A stretch of DNA of 64,000 nt from Frigidibacter sp. Its GTDB lineage: Bacteria > Pseudomonadota > Alphaproteobacteria > Rhodobacterales > Rhodobacteraceae. Every line of letters starts with the position of its first letter. The stretch's first letter is position 1. Both the position numbers and the translations under genes were made by a program. The stretch lies in contig NZ_JAUYTT010000010.1 of NCBI RefSeq assembly GCF_030695035.1, positions 1-64,000 on the forward strand, read 5' to 3'. Under the pieces are notes generated by a model. That model searched no databases. It worked only from the letters and a program-made list of their open reading frames with translations, and was not told the DNA's origin. Positions 60,748 through 64,000 of this stretch are shown here, in pieces.

Positions 60748-61300
60748 GGGATCCTACGTGATGTGGCTGGGTGAGAGTGGCAGCAGGCGCCGGGGGGTGG
60801 CACACGAGGGATACTGGGCGATCAAATTGTAACTTTGATGACATTTTGAGAAATTTTGTAATTCGTACTACATTTTGGAACCAGCTATCATGAACTGCCG
60901 TCATCTGGCCTTTGGTGTGGCCAAGCTCCATTCCCACACCCCGAAAGCCGCGCTGGATGCGGTGGTAAGGATGTAGCCCATGCCCACGGTACCGAGCGCG
61001 TGACCGATGTGACCGAAGATGATGTCCTCGCATCATCATTCCGGGCAAGAAGCCGTAAAGGGCCATTGTCGTAGGAGCGATGCGCTGCTCTGGTCCTGAA
61101 ACCATGATGCTCGGTGGTTCAACTCCCTAAAGCGCGTCCATAAACGCCCGCCGCCGGACACCGGATCGTGGCCTTCGGCTGCGCGGAAACAGCTGCTTGT
61201 CCGCTTGATGCTTTCGGAGGCAGGGCGTGATTTTGGCGTGTGTAGCCCGGCGGAGACCCTGTAGCATGGCAGCGGGGGCGAACGAGGGGGAGAGGCACTG
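60748..61300. other. AT-rich promoter region and decayed coding remnant
   Basis: The first 130 bases are AT-rich and hold direct repeats ACATTTTG (60841-60848, 60870-60877) with an intermediate AAATTTTG, probably the regulatory region of the autotransporter. Further right, the minus strand between about 61075 and 60905 can be read, with one frameshift, as TMALYGFLPGMM and then IIFGHIGHALGTVGMGYILT and SSAAFGVWEWSLATPKAR. This looks like a broken membrane-protein gene of unknown family. Nothing else is recognised. Confidence 0.35.
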
Positions 61301-61750
61301 ATGACGACGAGATGGGCAAGGTTGCGGCTGGCTGGCGGTTTGGCCGGCAGCTTGCTTTTCGCTTGCAGCATGGCACCCGCCGAACAGCCGCAGCGCATGA
61401 TGCCGACGGTCGAGCCGATCTTGCAGACCTCGACCGACGTGATCGGTCAGCCTTTGGTGTATCCTGGGGGGACGGCCACAGTGACGGCCGTCATCGTGCA
61501 TCTGGAAGAGGGCGTTTCGACCGGATGGCATCAACACGAGGTCCCTTTCTTCGCCCAGGTGCTGGAGGGGGAGTTGACGGTCGATTACGGCACCAAGGGC
61601 CTTCGCGTCTACGTGGCCGGGGATGCGCTTCTCGAAGCCGTCAACTGGCCGCATAACGGCAGCAATACGGGCAGTGGCCCGGTGCGCATCCTTGCGGTCT
61701 ATATGGGCAGTGACACTGCAAAGAACTCGGTCGCTCTGCCCAACCGGTAG
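61301..61750 (+). CDS. Exported cupin-domain protein
   Basis: A 149-residue protein with an N-terminal signal that ends in LLFACS, a possible lipobox, so it may be a lipoprotein. One cupin domain follows, with the metal-type motif GWHQHEVPFFAQVLEGELTV, and a second motif with EAVNWPHNGSN. The function is unknown; single-domain cupins often bind a small ligand or metal. Confidence 0.78.
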   Translation: MTTRWARLRLAGGLAGSLLFACSMAPAEQPQRMMPTVEPILQTSTDVIGQPLVYPGGTATVTAVIVHLEEGVSTGWHQHEVPFFAQVLEGELTVDYGTKGLRVYVAGDALLEAVNWPHNGSNTGSGPVRILAVYMGSDTAKNSVALPNR

Positions 61751-61827
61751 GTGGTTCTGCCGTGAACCGCCGTTGGGGCGGGGCGGCGTGTGAGCAACGC
61801 GCCGAGTGCTGCCCCGCCGCCGCCCTC

Positions 61828-62607
61828 TCACGCAGTCGGTACCGTCCCTCCATCAATCACATACTCCGTGCCGGTGATGGTCGCGGCCCGATCCGAGGCG
61901 AGGAACGCAATCAGGTTGGCAATCTCCGCCGGTGTCGAAGGCCGACCGATCGGGATGCCGCCGAGGGCCTCCATGATCATCCTCTTGCCGCCCTCGACAT
62001 CGGTGCCCGCCTCCTGCGCCAGCCGTTCGGCCAGCCTCACCGAGGCTTCCGTCTCGATCCAGCCTGGCGCCACGCGCACCACCCGCACGCCCTTGGGCGA
62101 GACCTCCTTGGACAGGCTCTTGCTGTAGGTCGAGAGCGCGGCCTTGGCGGCGGCATAGCCGGTGGTTGCCTCGGGCAGTGGCAGCAGGCGCTGGATCGAG
62201 GTGACGTGGATCACCGCGCCCGCGCCTTGCGCGACCATCCCCGGCACAAGCGCCCGGTCCAGCCGCACCGCGGGCAGCAGGTTGAGGTTTAGCTCTGCCT
62301 GCCATTCCGCCTCGCCGAGGGCCGCGAAACCGCCGCTTGGAGCGGAGGAGCCGCCGAGCATGTGGACGATGATGTCCACGCCGCTGAGCCGGCTGCGCAC
62401 CGCCTCTGCCACGGTCTCGCAGCCCTGAACGGTGGTCAGGTCGGCGGCGATGAACATGCTTTCAGGCATCTCCACGGGGCGGCTGCGCGCAGTGGTCAGC
62501 ACCTGTGCACCGAGTTCGCGGAACAGCACGACCGTGGCGGCGCCAGCGCCTTGGGTGCCGCCGGTGATCAGGGCGCGCTTGCCCTGCAGCGTCAGAAAGC
62601 CGGTCAT
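61828..62607 (-). CDS. Short-chain dehydrogenase/reductase
   Basis: A 259-residue classical SDR. Cofactor motif ITGGTQGAG (TGxxxGxG), HMLGG in place of NNAG, catalytic serine in VIHVTSIQR, and YAAAK (YxxxK). The C-terminal VIDGGTVPT is typical. The substrate is unknown. The ATG shares one base with the stop of the SnoaL-like gene, so they form a two-gene operon divergent from LysR. Confidence 0.9.
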   Translation of the reverse strand: MTGFLTLQGKRALITGGTQGAGAATVVLFRELGAQVLTTARSRPVEMPESMFIAADLTTVQGCETVAEAVRSRLSGVDIIVHMLGGSSAPSGGFAALGEAEWQAELNLNLLPAVRLDRALVPGMVAQGAGAVIHVTSIQRLLPLPEATTGYAAAKAALSTYSKSLSKEVSPKGVRVVRVAPGWIETEASVRLAERLAQEAGTDVEGGKRMIMEALGGIPIGRPSTPAEIANLIAFLASDRAATITGTEYVIDGGTVPTA

Positions 62608-62927
62608 CAGCCGATCTCCAGATCGGTGATCCGGTCATCCGCCTGACCAAAGGTGAAGGTCAGGATGGCGGGGCTGCCGGGGAAATCGCCGGTGACGCGC
62701 GCGCGGACCACGCTCTTGCCGGCAACCTCCGTCACGTCCAGCGGCTCGGCGCTGTGGCGATATTTGGCCTTGGCCGCAAGCCACCAGTTCCGGATCGCCT
62801 CGGGCCCGCGGTGGTCCTGGCCCTCGTCATGGACGATGGCATCGGCGGCGAAGGCTGCGGCAAAGGCCTCGCCATCCTGTGGGGCCGTGGCGGTGAAATA
62901 GGTGTGGATCGGGGCGGGGAGGTGCAT
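62607..62927 (-). CDS. SnoaL-like (NTF2-fold) protein
   Basis: A 106-residue alpha+beta-barrel protein with the pattern [40 protein letters not shown] and a C-terminal [18 protein letters not shown]. Members are small isomerases/hydrolases or proteins of unknown role. It is the first gene of the operon with the SDR, under likely control of the divergent LysR regulator. Confidence 0.85.
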   Translation of the reverse strand: MHLPAPIHTYFTATAPQDGEAFAAAFAADAIVHDEGQDHRGPEAIRNWWLAAKAKYRHSAEPLDVTEVAGKSVVRARVTGDFPGSPAILTFTFGQADDRITDLEIG

Positions 62928-63023
62928 GCGGGTCTTCCTTCATTTGATGACAGGAAGATAAGGCTCGACCCTCGCGTAGATAATCGGGATAATCCGGCAT
63001 CTGGAGATGACAGGATCGGGACA

Positions 63024-63932
63024 ATGCAGGAGGCCGGGGTGAAGGGGCTGGAGGCGGTTCTGGCCGTAGCGCGCCGCGGCTCGTTCCGTGCGGCGGCGCT
63101 GGAGCTTGGCATGTCCACCACCGCGCTGTCGCATACCGTCGGCCGGCTCGAGGCCACGCTTGGCGTTCGGCTCTTCAACCGGACCACCCGCAGCGTCTCG
63201 CTGACGGATGCCGGGCGGGACTTTGTGGAGCGGGTTGCTCCGGCGCTGGCCGAGATCCGCGCTGCGATGGACAACGCCCGCTCGCAGCGCGACACGCCCT
63301 CGGGCCTGCTGCGCATCAACGCCTCGGTTCAGGCGGGGCGCGAGATTGCGCCGCTGGTCCTGGCGTTCCTGCGCCGCCATCCCGAGATGCAGGTGGATCT
63401 GGTGACTGAAGGGAGGCTGGTCGATATCGTGGCCGAGGGCTTCGATCTGGGCATCCGCCCCGCCGATCTGGTACCGCGCGACATGATCGCGCTGTCGCTT
63501 GGCAAACCGCAGCGCTACGCCGTCGTTGCCGCGCCGGCGTGGCTGGAGGCGCATCCAAGGCCACTGACCCCGGCCGACCTTCCGGCGTGCGACTGCATCC
63601 GGGGCCGCCTGCCCAACGGCGCCCTGCTGCGCTGGCAGTTCGAGCGGGAGGGCGATCCTGTCCAGTTCGACCCCAAGGGCCGCCTGACGCTGGACGAGGC
63701 CGACATCGCCCGCGCTGCTGTGCTGGACGGCGCCGGCATCGGCTTCTTTATCGAGCAGGACGTGGCCGAAGATATCGCCAGCGGCCGGCTGATCCGCCTG
63801 CTGGACGACTGGACCCCGCCGCGGCCAGGCTTCAGCCTCTACTACCCCGGCCGGCGCAACCTCTCGGCCGGGTTCACGGCCTTCCTTGGCATGGTGCGGG
63901 AGAGGGCGGCTCGGCTATCGCCGCGGGGATGA
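63024..63932 (+). CDS. LysR-family regulator
   Basis: A 302-residue LTTR with the winged helix [20 protein letters not shown] and [19 protein letters not shown], then a substrate-binding domain (residues about 90-295). It belongs to the CrgA-like LTTR group by the [12 protein letters not shown] wing. It is divergent from the SnoaL-SDR genes by 96 bases and probably regulates them. Confidence 0.9.
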   Translation: MQEAGVKGLEAVLAVARRGSFRAAALELGMSTTALSHTVGRLEATLGVRLFNRTTRSVSLTDAGRDFVERVAPALAEIRAAMDNARSQRDTPSGLLRINASVQAGREIAPLVLAFLRRHPEMQVDLVTEGRLVDIVAEGFDLGIRPADLVPRDMIALSLGKPQRYAVVAAPAWLEAHPRPLTPADLPACDCIRGRLPNGALLRWQFEREGDPVQFDPKGRLTLDEADIARAAVLDGAGIGFFIEQDVAEDIASGRLIRLLDDWTPPRPGFSLYYPGRRNLSAGFTAFLGMVRERAARLSPRG

Positions 63933-63979
63933 CGGCAGACGCCCACCGTTATCGGCCCTGGCCGGTCAACATCCACAAA

Positions 63980-63999
63980 CGCCCGCAACGGCGCGGGCG
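63980..63999. terminator. Hairpin at the right edge of the window
   Basis: CGCCCGC and GCGGGCG form a 7-base stem. On the minus strand it is followed by GTTTGTGG. The flanking sequence is cut by the window edge, so the direction is uncertain. Confidence 0.4.
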
Positions 64000-64000
64000 G

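Noticed and set aside
1-64000. CRISPR arrays, tRNA and rRNA genes
   Set aside because: No regularly spaced repeats, cloverleaf arms with a TTCGA-type loop, or rRNA core sequences were seen on either strand by reading.

Overview
The window is high-GC DNA (about two thirds G+C by eye) with short intergenic gaps, many start/stop overlaps of the ATGA type, GTG/TTG alternative starts and gene families typical of the alphaproteobacterial family Rhodobacteraceae (Paracoccus/Rhodobacter-like). The genus is an inference from gene content. No rRNA, tRNA or CRISPR array was seen.

Layout. (1) 1-9701: an alginate-type exopolysaccharide operon on the minus strand (algD-alg8-alg44-algA-algG-like-algI) behind a LuxR-type regulator. 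Its last visible gene, algI, is cut by an IS110-family insertion sequence that runs off the left edge. Several members lack family signature residues, so the product may be an unusual or unfinished alginate-like polymer. (2) 10392-14735: one giant signalling protein joining CheB, CheR, PAS, histidine kinase, two receivers and a LuxR DNA-binding domain. (3) 15382-28019: an arsenic island. It holds arsR-permease-thioredoxin-OsmC, then arsR-acr3-arsC-arsH on the minus strand, then the arsenite-oxidation locus aioX-aioS-aioR-aioB-aioA-moeA. (4) 28378-35285: a phosphate locus, pstSCAB-phoU-phoB plus a second PhoB-like regulator with a degenerate receiver. Facing it at 35311-38747 is a PhnDCEE phosphonate/phosphite-type importer. 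Both units have four-half-site Pho-box arrays with exact 11-bp spacing. (5) 38959-41588: a third ArsR, a second CxC-motif permease and an MFS transporter. (6) 41744-49085: an S15/CocE hydrolase with a complete dipeptide-type ABC transporter and a divergent LysR regulator. (7) 50153-57458: GNAT, GntR, a polyamine-type ABC importer, an Asp/Glu/hydantoin racemase-family enzyme and a DeoR regulator. (8) 57559-60747: an autotransporter whose passenger is an endonuclease/exonuclease/phosphatase-fold domain. (9) 61301-63932: a cupin protein, an SDR and a SnoaL-like protein divergent from a LysR regulator.

How the genes fit together. The aio locus would oxidise arsenite to arsenate in the periplasm. 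Arsenate mimics phosphate and can enter through Pst, and ArsC/Acr3 would reduce and expel what gets in. This gives a functional reason for the aio, ars, pst and phn genes to be neighbours. AioX and PhnD belong to related periplasmic-binding families. AioR has lost the sigma-54 contact loop and Walker B acids, which points to a non-sigma-54 mode of activation. I found no sigma-54 promoter upstream of aioB, only a perfect palindrome.
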